Shown here: in pieces, positions 1 to 7,750 of the stretch
Position numbering within the stretch: the first letter of the stretch is position 1
Layout: each line of letters begins with the position of its first letter
Assembly: GCF_900129785.1 (NCBI RefSeq)
Contig: NZ_FSRC01000002.1
Span: 496,001-560,000, forward strand
Direction: 5' to 3'
Source: Algoriphagus halophilus
Lineage (GTDB): Bacteria > Bacteroidota > Bacteroidia > Cytophagales > Cyclobacteriaceae
Length of the DNA stretch: 64,000 nucleotides
The notes under the pieces: generated by a model
Told to the model about the DNA's origin: nothing
The model's database searches: none
What the model saw: only the letters and a program-made list of their open reading frames with translations
Position numbers and translations under genes: made by a program

Positions 1-2
1 TA

Positions 3-260
3 AAGGGAGATGGAAACAAGTATCAATTTCGAGTAAAAGCAAATTCCTATGACCGCCATTCCTATATCGCTGAGTTTACAACCAGCGGAGAATGGGAAAC
101 AATTGAAATTGAACTCACTACTATGTACCCAGCTTTTAGAGGGCGATCACTTTCGATTCCAAACTTCGATAAGGATCAGATTGAAGAGTTAGCATTTTTG
201 ATAGGTAATAAAAAGGAACAAGAATTCCATTTGGAAATAAAGTCTATCCAACTAATCTGA
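3..260 (+). CDS. CIA30-like domain protein, C-terminal end (partial)
   Basis: The reading frame is open from the window edge to a TGA at 258-260 and gives about 85 residues. The segment has the pattern of the CIA30 (complex I intermediate-associated protein 30) domain: an F-x-x-G-E-W step, a Y-P-A-F-R-G-R box near the middle, then an I-x-x-L-A-F-L-I-G strand and a final short strand. In bacteria this galactose-binding-like fold occurs in stand-alone proteins of about 170-190 residues with no proven role. The start lies outside the window. The family call is from motif pattern only. Confidence 0.6.
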   Translation, partial: KGDGNKYQFRVKANSYDRHSYIAEFTTSGEWETIEIELTTMYPAFRGRSLSIPNFDKDQIEELAFLIGNKKEQEFHLEIKSIQLI

Positions 261-379
261 TTTTTTGATCGATTTTGATTGTAAAAAAAGGTAGATCTAC
301 TCTTGAATCTCAAGACTTAGGTGGAGATTACTTGTTAGATAACTACTAAAACCCGTCGATTAACATTAATTTGCCTTGA

Positions 380-387
380 TACTTTTG
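380..387 (+). promoter_or_regulatory. Possible Bacteroidota -7 promoter element upstream of rlmF
   Basis: TACTTTTG matches the Bacteroidota -7 consensus TAnnTTTG and lies 12 bases before the TTG start of rlmF. No convincing TTG -33 box is seen at about 20 bases upstream. If used, the transcript would have almost no leader. Weak evidence. Confidence 0.25.
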
Positions 388-399
388 AAGTAGATTGAA

Positions 400-1353
400 T
401 TGAAAAAACAAGAAAAGACCAAATCCGAACTTCACCCACGAAATACCCATCGGGAACGCTACGATTTCCCTGAATTGATTCATTCCCTTCCTTCCTTAAA
501 GCAATATGTCTCGGAAAATAAATACGGAGATCTCAGTATTGATTTTGCCAACCCTAAAGCAGTAAAGGAACTCAACAAAGCTTTACTAAAGCATTTCTAC
601 CAGATTTCAAATTGGGATATCCCAGAAGGATACCTTTGCCCTCCGATCCCAGGAAGGGCAGACTATATTCATAATGTGGCTGATTTATTAGCACAGTACA
701 ATGCCGATACTATTCCAGAAAAAGTTCAAGTGCTGGATATTGGAACTGGAGCAAACTGTATTTATCCCATCTTGGGCAATGCGATTTATGACTGGTCCTT
801 TGTAGGAACTGACATTAACACCCAGGCTCTTCAGGCAGCTCAAAAAAACCTGGATTCCAATCCGAAACTCCAGCAAGAAATCACCCTTCGTTATCAGGAA
901 AACTCTGCCCTGATTTTAAAAGGAATTATCCGATCTGATGATGTATTCGATATTTCCATTTGCAACCCCCCTTTTCACGAATCTCAGGCCGAAGCTGAAG
1001 CAGGAAGTAGAAGAAAAGTGAAAAACTTAAAAGGCAAGGTAGCAAAAAAAATACCTCTCAATTTCGGAGGACAAAGCAATGAATTATGGTGTGAAGGAGG
1101 AGAGCTCACGTTTATTAAAACCATGATCAAGGAAAGTGTGGAATACAAATACAATTGCTTTTGGTTTACCAGCTTGGTCAGCAAAGAAGAACATCTCAAA
1201 GAACTAATCCTAGCTTTGAAAAAAGCTAGAGTATCGGAAAGAAGAATCATTGATATGGCCCAGGGAAATAAGAAAAGCAGGATTTTGGCTTGGACCTTTC
1301 TGAATCCAGAAAAGCAGGAAGGTTGGAGAAAAAGACGATGGGGGAGTAAATGA
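400..1353 (+). CDS. rlmF: 23S rRNA (adenine(1618)-N(6))-methyltransferase RlmF
   Basis: This 317-residue cytoplasmic enzyme would methylate N6 of A1618 in 23S rRNA using S-adenosylmethionine. The start shows the family signature L-H-P-R-N-x-H and Y-D-F at residues 11-24. The SAM-binding strand V-L-D-I-G-T-G-A-N lies near 110-120, and the N6-adenine methyltransferase motif N-P-P-F-H near 197. Length is normal. The start is TTG at 400: an in-frame TAG lies 9 bases upstream and no in-frame ATG occurs in the N-terminal third. The last ~30 codons occur again as a diverged in-frame copy at 2573-2668, so the present 3' end may have been acquired by recombination. The TGA sits 4 bases before the next reading frame. 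Confidence 0.93.
   Translation: MKKQEKTKSELHPRNTHRERYDFPELIHSLPSLKQYVSENKYGDLSIDFANPKAVKELNKALLKHFYQISNWDIPEGYLCPPIPGRADYIHNVADLLAQYNADTIPEKVQVLDIGTGANCIYPILGNAIYDWSFVGTDINTQALQAAQKNLDSNPKLQQEITLRYQENSALILKGIIRSDDVFDISICNPPFHESQAEAEAGSRRKVKNLKGKVAKKIPLNFGGQSNELWCEGGELTFIKTMIKESVEYKYNCFWFTSLVSKEEHLKELILALKKARVSERRIIDMAQGNKKSRILAWTFLNPEKQEGWRKRRWGSK
1261..1353 (+). repeat. Direct repeat copy 1: 3' end of rlmF
   Basis: This stretch encodes Q-G-N-K-K-S-R-I-L-A-W-T-F to the stop. It matches 2576-2668 along its whole length with many third-position differences. The two copies bracket 1.2 kb holding a broken DUF4221-like gene and a lipoprotein gene. Confidence 0.75.
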
Positions 1354-1357
1354 GTAA

Positions 1358-2145
1358 GTGTTTTCAAAAAAAGAAAGTATAAGGGTTTTAGACCCGGAGA
1401 ATAAAGCTAATTACATTGCTTCCACAAATGAAACTCCATTTTTATTTTCCAATAATTCTTTATGGGGAACTCAGCCCAATTTCAAAGACATATATAAGAC
1501 CACTGAAGAAGAAGTAAAAAAATCCAAACCATTTTTTAAAGTAGAACTTTCGGGAAAAGAAGATAATATTAAATGGTTAGACATCAATAGACCAACTGAT
1601 GAATGGTCAAATGGAAAAAAAAGTCCTGATCTTAATTGGGCTGAAAATGGTGACTCTATTATTGTTTCTCCCCATATGGATCATCGGTTATGGATAATTT
1701 CTAAAAAGGGTGAAAAATTACTAAAATATAAAGAAGCAAAGGCAAACAAAATCAATAGTTTTCGGATTATTGAAGGCTACCCAATAGGAGACGAAGAAAT
1801 AATTAAAACTCTAAAAAATGGACGATACGAAATATTGCTTTATGATAAGTTTAGAAAAGTATATTACCGCTTCTTTTACCCAGGAATTGACTCCAGAAAA
1901 TTTAACCTCTCTCCAAGACAACAACTCTCAAATAACCCAAAAATTGGTATACTGATTTTAGATAATAAATTAGATATAATTGGAGAATATACATTTGGGA
2001 CAAACTACATTGAAAGTTGGAACTACTTCGTAGGACGAAAAGGATTGTATGTATCAACAAAAAATCCTAATAGGGGGGGGATTTTGATGAAAATTTACTC
2101 CGTTATGATATCATTCAGTTTGAGGGGCTAAACTATGAAGATTAG
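1358..2145 (+). pseudogene. DUF4221-like beta-propeller gene, 5'-truncated and frameshifted
   Basis: The frame from GTG 1358 gives about 240 residues of propeller-like sequence: repeated strands with W-x-x-S-K-K-G-E and I-L-I-L-D-N-K-L-D, and a Y-D-K-F-R-K-V-Y-Y-R-F-F segment like that of DUF4221 family proteins. Two defects show. First, there is no signal peptide or lipobox and an in-frame TAA lies just before the GTG, so the N-terminal third is missing. Second, a run of eight Gs at 2073-2080 throws the frame off: the annotated frame ends in an unrelated tail at 2131, while the frame after a one-base correction continues D-F-D-E-N-L-L-R-Y-D-I-I-Q-F and ends at 2145, overlapping the next gene. 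DUF4221 proteins are Bacteroidota lipoproteins of unknown function. The family name is a moderate-confidence call; the frameshift is clear. Confidence 0.55.
2073..2080 (+). other. G8 homopolymer at the frameshift point
   Basis: Eight consecutive Gs. A run of six or nine would join the upstream propeller frame to the downstream frame ending at 2145. The tract could be a slippage (phase-variation) site, a decay mutation or a sequencing error. Confidence 0.7.
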
Positions 2146-2557
2146 AAAAATAATAATTTTTTGTAGTCTACTTTTAATTTGGAGTTGTGCAAAAACGACC
2201 AAATCTTCAGTATCTGAAACTATGTCATTTCCTGAACCCAAGGAATGGATTCTAGTTATTAACCCCGAAGGTTGCAAAACCTGTTTAGATCATTTATACC
2301 ATGAACTAAGTGAGCTAAACATTTCAAAAGGTGCAATCCTAATCATTGCCAAAAATAACAAGTCAATGAGATTAAATCCATTATTTGAAAAATCCCCTGT
2401 ACCCGTATACTTGGATGAAAAAAACAAATTAATTGATAAAGGTTTTGTTGACTTTCAAGATCAATTATTAATAGTAAGCAATGAAGGTGCATTGCACTTT
2501 GATATTTTGGAATTTGAATCTTTATTGGCAAAATTAAAACAGTTGAGAGATTCTTGA
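2135..2557 (+). CDS. Small putative lipoprotein with CxxC motif
   Basis: 140 residues. An N-terminal K-I-R-K, a hydrophobic stretch and L-I-W-S-C form an SPII lipobox with the Cys at about residue 18, so the protein is probably an outer- or inner-membrane lipoprotein. The sequence W-I-L-V-I-N-P-E-G-C-K-T-C near residues 38-50, followed by alternating strands and helices, resembles a thioredoxin-like fold with a C-K-T-C pair, but I do not recognise a named family. It starts inside the restored frame of the DUF4221-like gene (11-base overlap), so the two were probably co-transcribed and arrived together. It ends just before the remnant of the second rlmF 3' end. Confidence 0.6.
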   Translation: MKIRKIIIFCSLLLIWSCAKTTKSSVSETMSFPEPKEWILVINPEGCKTCLDHLYHELSELNISKGAILIIAKNNKSMRLNPLFEKSPVPVYLDEKNKLIDKGFVDFQDQLLIVSNEGALHFDILEFESLLAKLKQLRDS

Positions 2558-2560
2558 ACA

Positions 2561-2668
2561 ATTCTCCAAAAGACTCATGGCAATAAAAAAAGCAGAATTC
2601 TGGCTTGGACATTTTTATCTCCCGAAAAGCAGGAAAACTGGAGGAGGATGAAATGGAACAAAGGCTAG
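2561..2668 (+). pseudogene. Orphan second copy of the rlmF 3' end
   Basis: In the frame ending at TAG 2666-2668 the sequence reads H-G-N-K-K-S-R-I-L-A-W-T-F-L-S-P-E-K-Q-E-N-W-R-R and stops where RlmF stops. It has no start of its own. Differences from the live copy (1261-1353) are mostly synonymous, so it comes from a true RlmF homologue and not from a very recent duplication. It probably marks the original 3' end displaced when the 1.2 kb segment was gained. Confidence 0.75.
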
Positions 2669-2672
2669 ACTC

Positions 2673-2710
2673 AAAAAAAAGCGACATGAATTATCAAGTC
2701 GCTTTTTTTT
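2673..2710. terminator. Bidirectional rho-independent terminator
   Basis: An A8 run, the stem GCGAC, a short loop and the stem GTCGC, then a T8 run. TGA/TCA can pair inside the loop after an A-A mismatch. The A and T runs make it work in both directions, for the plus-strand rlmF region and the minus-strand osmC gene. Confidence 0.85.
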
Positions 2711-2752
2711 CATTTTATGGATATGGGACACACCCTTACCCAGTTAATTACC

Positions 2753-3166
2753 TTAAGAATTAAGGGTACTCTCCACAGAGATTTCCATATTCAAGGCTCT
2801 GGAAATTGGACAATTTGCTTCAGCATCTTTTACCAATTCATCAAACTTTTCTTGTGTCACGTCATCCACTGTTGCCTTCAGCACCAGATGGGATTTCTTA
2901 AGTGTACCCTCCTCAAAAGTGATATTGGAAGTAACATCCAGCTCAGTAGCAGTAAAGCCTGCTTCCTGTAGATTAAAACTTAATTTCATGGCAAAACAAC
3001 CAGCGTGAGCAGCAGCCACCAACTCTTCCGGGTTGGTACCTACCCCATCTTCAAAACGTGATTTAAAAGAATATTGTGTTTTGTCTAAAACTGTGCTTGC
3101 CGTAGTCAAATGACCTTTTCCGTCTTTTCCGGATCCTTGCCAAACGGCCGTTGCTTTTCTAATCAT
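2753..3166 (-). CDS. OsmC family peroxiredoxin
   Basis: 137 residues from the ATG at 3166, which gives the family's usual start M-I-R-K-A; a longer frame to 3220 exists but adds 18 atypical residues. The OsmC-like fold reduces organic hydroperoxides with two cysteines. The first lies in A-H-A-G-C-F-A-M and the second in A-N-C-P-I-S-R, the positions expected for the redox pair. The T-N-P-E-E-L-V-A-A-A-H box is also typical. Cytoplasmic. It lies 87 bases downstream of the last exopolysaccharide glycosyltransferase gene on the same strand and ends facing rlmF across the bidirectional terminator. Confidence 0.93.
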   Translation of the reverse strand: MIRKATAVWQGSGKDGKGHLTTASTVLDKTQYSFKSRFEDGVGTNPEELVAAAHAGCFAMKLSFNLQEAGFTATELDVTSNITFEEGTLKKSHLVLKATVDDVTQEKFDELVKDAEANCPISRALNMEISVESTLNS

Positions 3167-3253
3167 GGTTTTATTTTTAGGGTTAAAAGTATGCTTATAT
3201 AAACCAAAGTTAGAGATCAAAGTTCAGAATTAATCCATTCTCTTTGATCCAAA

Positions 3254-4429
3254 TTAATTATCCACCCCTTCCAGTTTTCTTTTTTCAGTGGAAACTTTTT
3301 CGATTTTAAAACCAGCCAATTCTTCAAATACTTCCAGGTATTGATCTGTGACATGATCCCAATTATATTTTTTCACCAATCCCTCTCGAGCGGTCTTCCG
3401 AAAATAATCCATACGTTCTTGGCTGTTTTCTGCAGCCTCGACAATGTCCTTCACAGAGTCCACTGATTTTTTGAAATACCAGCCATGTTTTCCCTCTTGA
3501 AGCATTTCCTGGTTGAAAGGAGTATCCAATGCTAAGATCGCACACCCATACCCTAAGGCTTTCAGCATCGCAGGATTAGTCCCACCATATTCGTGTCCAT
3601 GGAAATAGGCATAACAATGGGTGTACCAAGCAGCTAAATCAATAGGATCGGTGACGTAACCCAAAAACAACAAGCGATCATCTTCAATATTTTTCAAAAC
3701 TTGAGCATAATCATCCAAGTAAGGAACATCACCCACTATCACCAACTTTCTTTTTGAATCAGAATTCAAAAATCCCTGAATAATTAAATCAGCATTATTA
3801 TCTGGCACCAGTCTACCCACAATCAGAAAGTAATCTTGAGGCTCTATTCCCCATTTCATTACCGGTGAAGGTTCCACTTCCTCTTTTGGATTAGCACCGT
3901 AGGCAATCACTTTAGATTCGGCATTAAATAATTCCTTATATACCCGTTGCATTTCATCCGAATCATTGATAATTCGATCATAATATTTGGTCGCCATTTT
4001 GGAGGCCCAAAAAAAATACTTAGATCCTAGTCCTCTCCATTTAGGCCGTAGCCATTCCAAACCATCTACATTAATCAAGGTAGCTTTTCGGAAAAATCTA
4101 GAAATCAACCCAAAAGGGCCATTTCCACTATTGACTACAAAAATCACATCTACATCCGATAGACAGGCATGGATCATAGAGAAAAAAGTATGAGATAGTT
4201 GTGTAAAATACTTTGACTCAATCGCTGGAGTATAGATGCATTCAATTCCATTGACATACCTAGGTTTCTCTACAAACAAGGCCTTATGGTTGTAAACTCG
4301 AACATGTACGCCTTTCAAAACCAACCTTTCTCCCAGCTCTTTCACCATGGTATCATATCCCCCGTAAACGTAAGGATATCCTTTGGCACCCATGATTGCT
4401 ACTTTTAGTTTTCGTTGAGATGCCTCCAT
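3254..4429 (-). CDS. GT4 glycosyltransferase with DUF1972 N-terminal domain
   Basis: 391 residues. The N-terminal Rossmann half begins with V-A-I-M-G-A-K-G-Y-P and Y-G-G-Y-D-T-M-V, the DUF1972 signature of rhamnosyltransferase-like GT4 enzymes. The C-terminal half has the donor-binding strand L-I-V-G-R-L-V-P-D-N-N and a late H-E-Y-G-G-T-N-P-A-M-L-K-A-L segment replacing the classical E-x7-E motif. It probably adds one sugar to the lipid-linked repeat unit at the inner face of the membrane. Donor and acceptor cannot be told from sequence. It is the last gene of the minus-strand polysaccharide cluster; its ATG lies 25 bases inside the preceding gene, which suggests translational coupling. Confidence 0.85.
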   Translation of the reverse strand: MEASQRKLKVAIMGAKGYPYVYGGYDTMVKELGERLVLKGVHVRVYNHKALFVEKPRYVNGIECIYTPAIESKYFTQLSHTFFSMIHACLSDVDVIFVVNSGNGPFGLISRFFRKATLINVDGLEWLRPKWRGLGSKYFFWASKMATKYYDRIINDSDEMQRVYKELFNAESKVIAYGANPKEEVEPSPVMKWGIEPQDYFLIVGRLVPDNNADLIIQGFLNSDSKRKLVIVGDVPYLDDYAQVLKNIEDDRLLFLGYVTDPIDLAAWYTHCYAYFHGHEYGGTNPAMLKALGYGCAILALDTPFNQEMLQEGKHGWYFKKSVDSVKDIVEAAENSQERMDYFRKTAREGLVKKYNWDHVTDQYLEVFEELAGFKIEKVSTEKRKLEGVDN

Positions 4430-5565
4430 AGGTGTTTTTGCATTTTTTCCTTAAATGTATTCAAATTATATTCAATCAACACTTTACTTCTTCCAGCTTC
4501 ACCAAAGCTTTTAATTTTTTCTTTATCCAATATCAGCGTTTTTAAAGCTTCCACTCCCTTTTCCACATCCCCAATCGGAATCAAAAATCCGCTTTTACCA
4601 GGTTCAACCATTTCCTCTGCTCCTCCAGATTGCGTAGCGATTACTGGCTTGGCAGAAGCCATTGCCTCCAAGATTACTGTGGGAAAAGAATCAGGTAATA
4701 TAGATGGCAACATAAAAATATCCGTTGCTGCTAAAACTTCCGGAATATCCTTCCGAAACCCTAAATCACTAACGGATTCTTGCAATCCATTGTCCCTAAT
4801 TACGGATTTTATTTCTTCTTGGATTGATTCATATCCAGGAAAAGGATCACCCACTAAAACAAAATGACATTGTGGATAAGTCTGCAATATACGCTTTGCA
4901 ATTTCTAAAAAGAAAAGTTGACCCTTTCCAGGGTTAATCCTCCCCACCATGGTGATCACCAATTTATCCTCTGGCAAGCCTAAATCTGCTTTGGGATCTG
5001 AATAGGAAGCCATGTACTCCTCATATGGAATTCCATTGTGAATCACCTCTGGTTTGGCCATTTTCAGCTTGGTATCCCAATGATTTTTCACCGCCTCCGA
5101 AACCACAATCGGATATGGGGTACTGGAATCCAACATCTTTGCCAGCAACTTCACCAGTGGACCAGGACCCAAGACTATTTCATGAATATGCCAAATGTGA
5201 GCAAGTTTATTTTTCTTGGCCCAATATGCTCCAACGATTACTGCAAGGGTATTGGAATACACTAATTCAAATTGAAACTCCTGATGTAGTTGATCCAAAA
5301 ACTGGTAAGCTTTGTAATTTTTTGAAAATCGGTTGACCAAGCCTTTCGCATTCACATACTTCCTTCGTAAAATCCCAAGATTTTGAACTTTTACGATAAA
5401 GCCTTCAGACTCCATTAATTCACCAAGAGGACCTTCTCCAGTCATGACCACTACCGGATTCAATCCTTGATCTCTGTAAATCCTCAATACCTGGAGCAAG
5501 ATTTTGCCAGAACCATACAGCTCTGAACTACTTTGAAGAAAAAGTACGTTTCTCCTCTTACCCAT
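4405..5565 (-). CDS. GT4 family glycosyltransferase
   Basis: 386 residues, GT-B fold. The N-terminal half has the S-S-S-E-L-Y-G-S-G-K loop and the H-I-W-H-I-H-E segment. The Glycos_transf_1 half has V-I-H-N-G-I-P, M-V-G-R-I-N-P-G-K-G-Q and P-D-S-F-P-T-V-I-L-E-A-M-A, the last carrying the conserved E-x7-E-type donor site. It is expected to act as a retaining transferase on the growing polyprenyl-linked repeat unit. It overlaps the upstream methyltransferase gene by 8 bases and the downstream GT4 by 25, so the three form one translational unit. Confidence 0.88.
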   Translation of the reverse strand: MGKRRNVLFLQSSSELYGSGKILLQVLRIYRDQGLNPVVVMTGEGPLGELMESEGFIVKVQNLGILRRKYVNAKGLVNRFSKNYKAYQFLDQLHQEFQFELVYSNTLAVIVGAYWAKKNKLAHIWHIHEIVLGPGPLVKLLAKMLDSSTPYPIVVSEAVKNHWDTKLKMAKPEVIHNGIPYEEYMASYSDPKADLGLPEDKLVITMVGRINPGKGQLFFLEIAKRILQTYPQCHFVLVGDPFPGYESIQEEIKSVIRDNGLQESVSDLGFRKDIPEVLAATDIFMLPSILPDSFPTVILEAMASAKPVIATQSGGAEEMVEPGKSGFLIPIGDVEKGVEALKTLILDKEKIKSFGEAGRSKVLIEYNLNTFKEKMQKHLWRHLNEN

Positions 5566-6457
5566 TCTTCTTAAAATAAACTCCCACTATACCAGATTTC
5601 CCAAAAGCGGAAGCAAGAGACTCCAACAAAAAAGCGACAGGTGTCAACAAGGCAACACCCACTATTAATCCAACTGTCTTCTTCTTTTTTAATGCCAAAA
5701 TCAAATGGTCTTTATATCCAAATAAGCTGAATAAAGCTTGAAGCATTCCTAATACTCCCAAATGAATGGAAAAGGATTTTCCTCCTACTTTCTTGTATCC
5801 AACATCCTCAAACTGTTTCACCAATACCGATTCCGTCCAGTGGTTTAAATGTTTGGGAATATCCCAATGTAACCACTTGGTTCCTGCAATGTTTGCCTGC
5901 CAAGAATCAGTCCTTGGAACTTCAATATACAATAGACCCGTTTCAGCCAAATTCGATTCAATCAACTCCTTAACCATTGAAATAGGGGCTGGGAGATGCT
6001 CTAGGACATGGTTAAGCGTAATCAAATCAAATGGTTGACCAGTAACTTTTCCATGAGAATAAAACTCTTGTATCACTTCCACTTGATACTTATCCACAGC
6101 AAAAACCGCTCTATCTCTGGCAGTTTCAATACCAATACCATTCCAACCTAACTTTTTGGCCTCTGCTAAAAATTGCCCTTTTCCACATCCAAAGTCCAAC
6201 AACTTATTTTGAGCTGGCTTAAGTAAATGTTTTGCTTTGTTTAAGACTATTCGAGCTTCACGAAAAATCAGCTTTTCAAATACAGATTGTCTATTATCCA
6301 CCACTGCATATACTTCATCTTCATAGAGTGCATCTGAATCTAATTCGTCAGAAATAAAAGTCCACTTTACCCGACAATTAGGGCAATTAATAATTGAAAA
6401 TTCCTCTGGTGATGAATTAGGTTCTTGGTTGCAGACTGGACATGCAATTTGCCTCAT
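5558..6457 (-). CDS. Class I SAM methyltransferase with N-terminal zinc ribbon
   Basis: 299 residues. A zinc ribbon at residues 1-31 has C-P-V-C and C-P-N-C pairs. A methyltransferase domain follows, with L-L-D-F-G-C-G-K-G-Q-F-L (motif I, about 87-98) and I-T-L-N-H-V-L-E-H-L (about 146-155), the Methyltransf_11/23 pattern. A hydrophobic stretch near 255-285 may anchor it to the membrane. Its position among glycosyltransferases points to methylation of a sugar in the polysaccharide repeat unit. It overlaps the preceding GT4 gene by 4 bases (ATGA) and the next by 8. The substrate is an inference. Confidence 0.85.
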   Translation of the reverse strand: MRQIACPVCNQEPNSSPEEFSIINCPNCRVKWTFISDELDSDALYEDEVYAVVDNRQSVFEKLIFREARIVLNKAKHLLKPAQNKLLDFGCGKGQFLAEAKKLGWNGIGIETARDRAVFAVDKYQVEVIQEFYSHGKVTGQPFDLITLNHVLEHLPAPISMVKELIESNLAETGLLYIEVPRTDSWQANIAGTKWLHWDIPKHLNHWTESVLVKQFEDVGYKKVGGKSFSIHLGVLGMLQALFSLFGYKDHLILALKKKKTVGLIVGVALLTPVAFLLESLASAFGKSGIVGVYFKKNG

Positions 6458-7584
6458 ATTCTAGGGGCAGCATTCAAAATCAAATGCTGAAAAGCTTCTA
6501 TAAAATGTTGAGGGGAAAACTCTTTGCTTCGTTGAAGACCTTTTTTGACCAATTCTTCCCGAAATGCCTTTTCCCGGCCCAAAAGTATCATTTTTTCTGC
6601 CAAATCTGATAAATCACCGGTCTTGAATGCAATTCCCGCTGATCCACTTACTTCCATTAAGGCCTCCTGATCTGAATGTATGACCGGAATGCCCTCTCGC
6701 ATCGCCTCTAGAATCGGTATTCCAAAACCCTCATTTTCAGAAGGAAAAACATAGGCAAAAGCATGTTGATATAAACTCCTGATCTGGGCATCTGAGATAT
6801 ATCCCGGCAAAATCACACGATCTTCCAACCCTTTTTCAAGAATAAGTCTTTCTATCAAAGGATAATCATTCATTTGGACACTTTGCCCAGGTCCTCCAGC
6901 AAGCACCAATTTGAATGCTTCTTCCTGACTTTTCAAAAATGCCTCAAATGCTTCTACCAAAAGCGGTAAATTCTTTCGCTTATCAAAAGTCCCTACATGC
7001 AGAAAATAAGGAGTTCGGTCCAATGAGTATTTTTTAATCAGAAGCTGATCCACTTCCTTACTTATACTTTTGGGACTTTGGTAAATCACATCGATCGGAA
7101 GACTATTACCCAAATACTTGATCAAAGCCTGTTTAGAGTATTCCGTGGTCGTGATAATTTTTGTATCCTCTTTTAGTCCCTTTCGGATTAAGCTTAGAAA
7201 ATACTTCCTCCACCAAAGCGGGTAATTTTGGGGCATCTGCCAAAAAAAAGCATCATGAATGACAGTAAGTCGTTTGCAAGGTAAACTGGCAGCAGGTGAA
7301 ACAAAATCAGGACAGATTAAGATATCCGGTTGAACCTTCTTGACTAAATCAGGAAGTTGAAACTCTTTCCACCGAAAGTAATCCAAATGATAATTCAGAC
7401 GCTGAAATTTGGATTCAGGATTTTTAAAAGTCTGATCAGCAGCCTGGGATTTTGGATCATGGGAAAATATCCATTCTATTTCAGGATGCGGAAAGTCCAA
7501 TGCAGCTTGGGCCAATTCCATCATGTAGGTCTTGATGCCTGTAGTAGCTACATTAAGATATTGTAAGTCTAAAAGTACTTTCAA
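6454..7584 (-). CDS. GT4 family glycosyltransferase
   Basis: 376 residues. The start M-K-V-L-L-D-L-Q-Y-L-N with T-T-G-I-K-T-Y is the usual N-terminus of GT4 mannosyl- or rhamnosyltransferase-like enzymes. Further motifs are V-I-H-D-A-F-F near residue 110, F-L-H-V-G-T-F-D-K-R-K-N near 198 and P-S-E-N-E-G-F-G-I-P-I-L-E-A-M near 282, the E-x7-E donor site. It would be a cytoplasmic-face transferase of the repeat unit. Its stop overlaps the ATG of the methyltransferase gene. A 158-base spacer separates it from the Wzy gene upstream; a small doubtful reading frame lies there. Confidence 0.9.
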   Translation of the reverse strand: MKVLLDLQYLNVATTGIKTYMMELAQAALDFPHPEIEWIFSHDPKSQAADQTFKNPESKFQRLNYHLDYFRWKEFQLPDLVKKVQPDILICPDFVSPAASLPCKRLTVIHDAFFWQMPQNYPLWWRKYFLSLIRKGLKEDTKIITTTEYSKQALIKYLGNSLPIDVIYQSPKSISKEVDQLLIKKYSLDRTPYFLHVGTFDKRKNLPLLVEAFEAFLKSQEEAFKLVLAGGPGQSVQMNDYPLIERLILEKGLEDRVILPGYISDAQIRSLYQHAFAYVFPSENEGFGIPILEAMREGIPVIHSDQEALMEVSGSAGIAFKTGDLSDLAEKMILLGREKAFREELVKKGLQRSKEFSPQHFIEAFQHLILNAAPRI

Positions 7585-7750
7585 AGGATTGATTTTGACT
7601 CGAATTTAGAGATTTTGGAGGAAAAATAGTTGGGGATACTTTGAGCATGTACTTAGTAGTCTCATATCCATTCTGAATAAAGCAATAAACCGACCAAGGA
7701 GAATACTTGCACACACTCCCATTCAAAATTGTAAAATCTATTTTATCCAA
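7553..7750 (-). CDS. Doubtful 65-residue ORF between wzy-like and GT4 genes
   Basis: The frame starts with TTG overlapping the stop of the Wzy-like gene and runs 31 bases into the following GT4 gene. It fills the only real gap in an otherwise tightly packed part of the operon. The product is polar with several Cys and Tyr, has no membrane segment and matches no family I know. It could be a small coupled protein, the remnant of a lost gene, or chance. Confidence 0.25.
   Translation of the reverse strand: MDKIDFTILNGSVCKYSPWSVYCFIQNGYETTKYMLKVSPTIFPPKSLNSSQNQSFESTFRLTIS

Noticed and set aside
984..1367. Minus-strand frame of 127 codons
   Set aside because: Antisense to rlmF; composition is typical of a shadow frame.
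4415..4867. Plus-strand frame of 150 codons
   Set aside because: Antisense shadow of the GT4 gene at 4405-5565; no recognisable domain.
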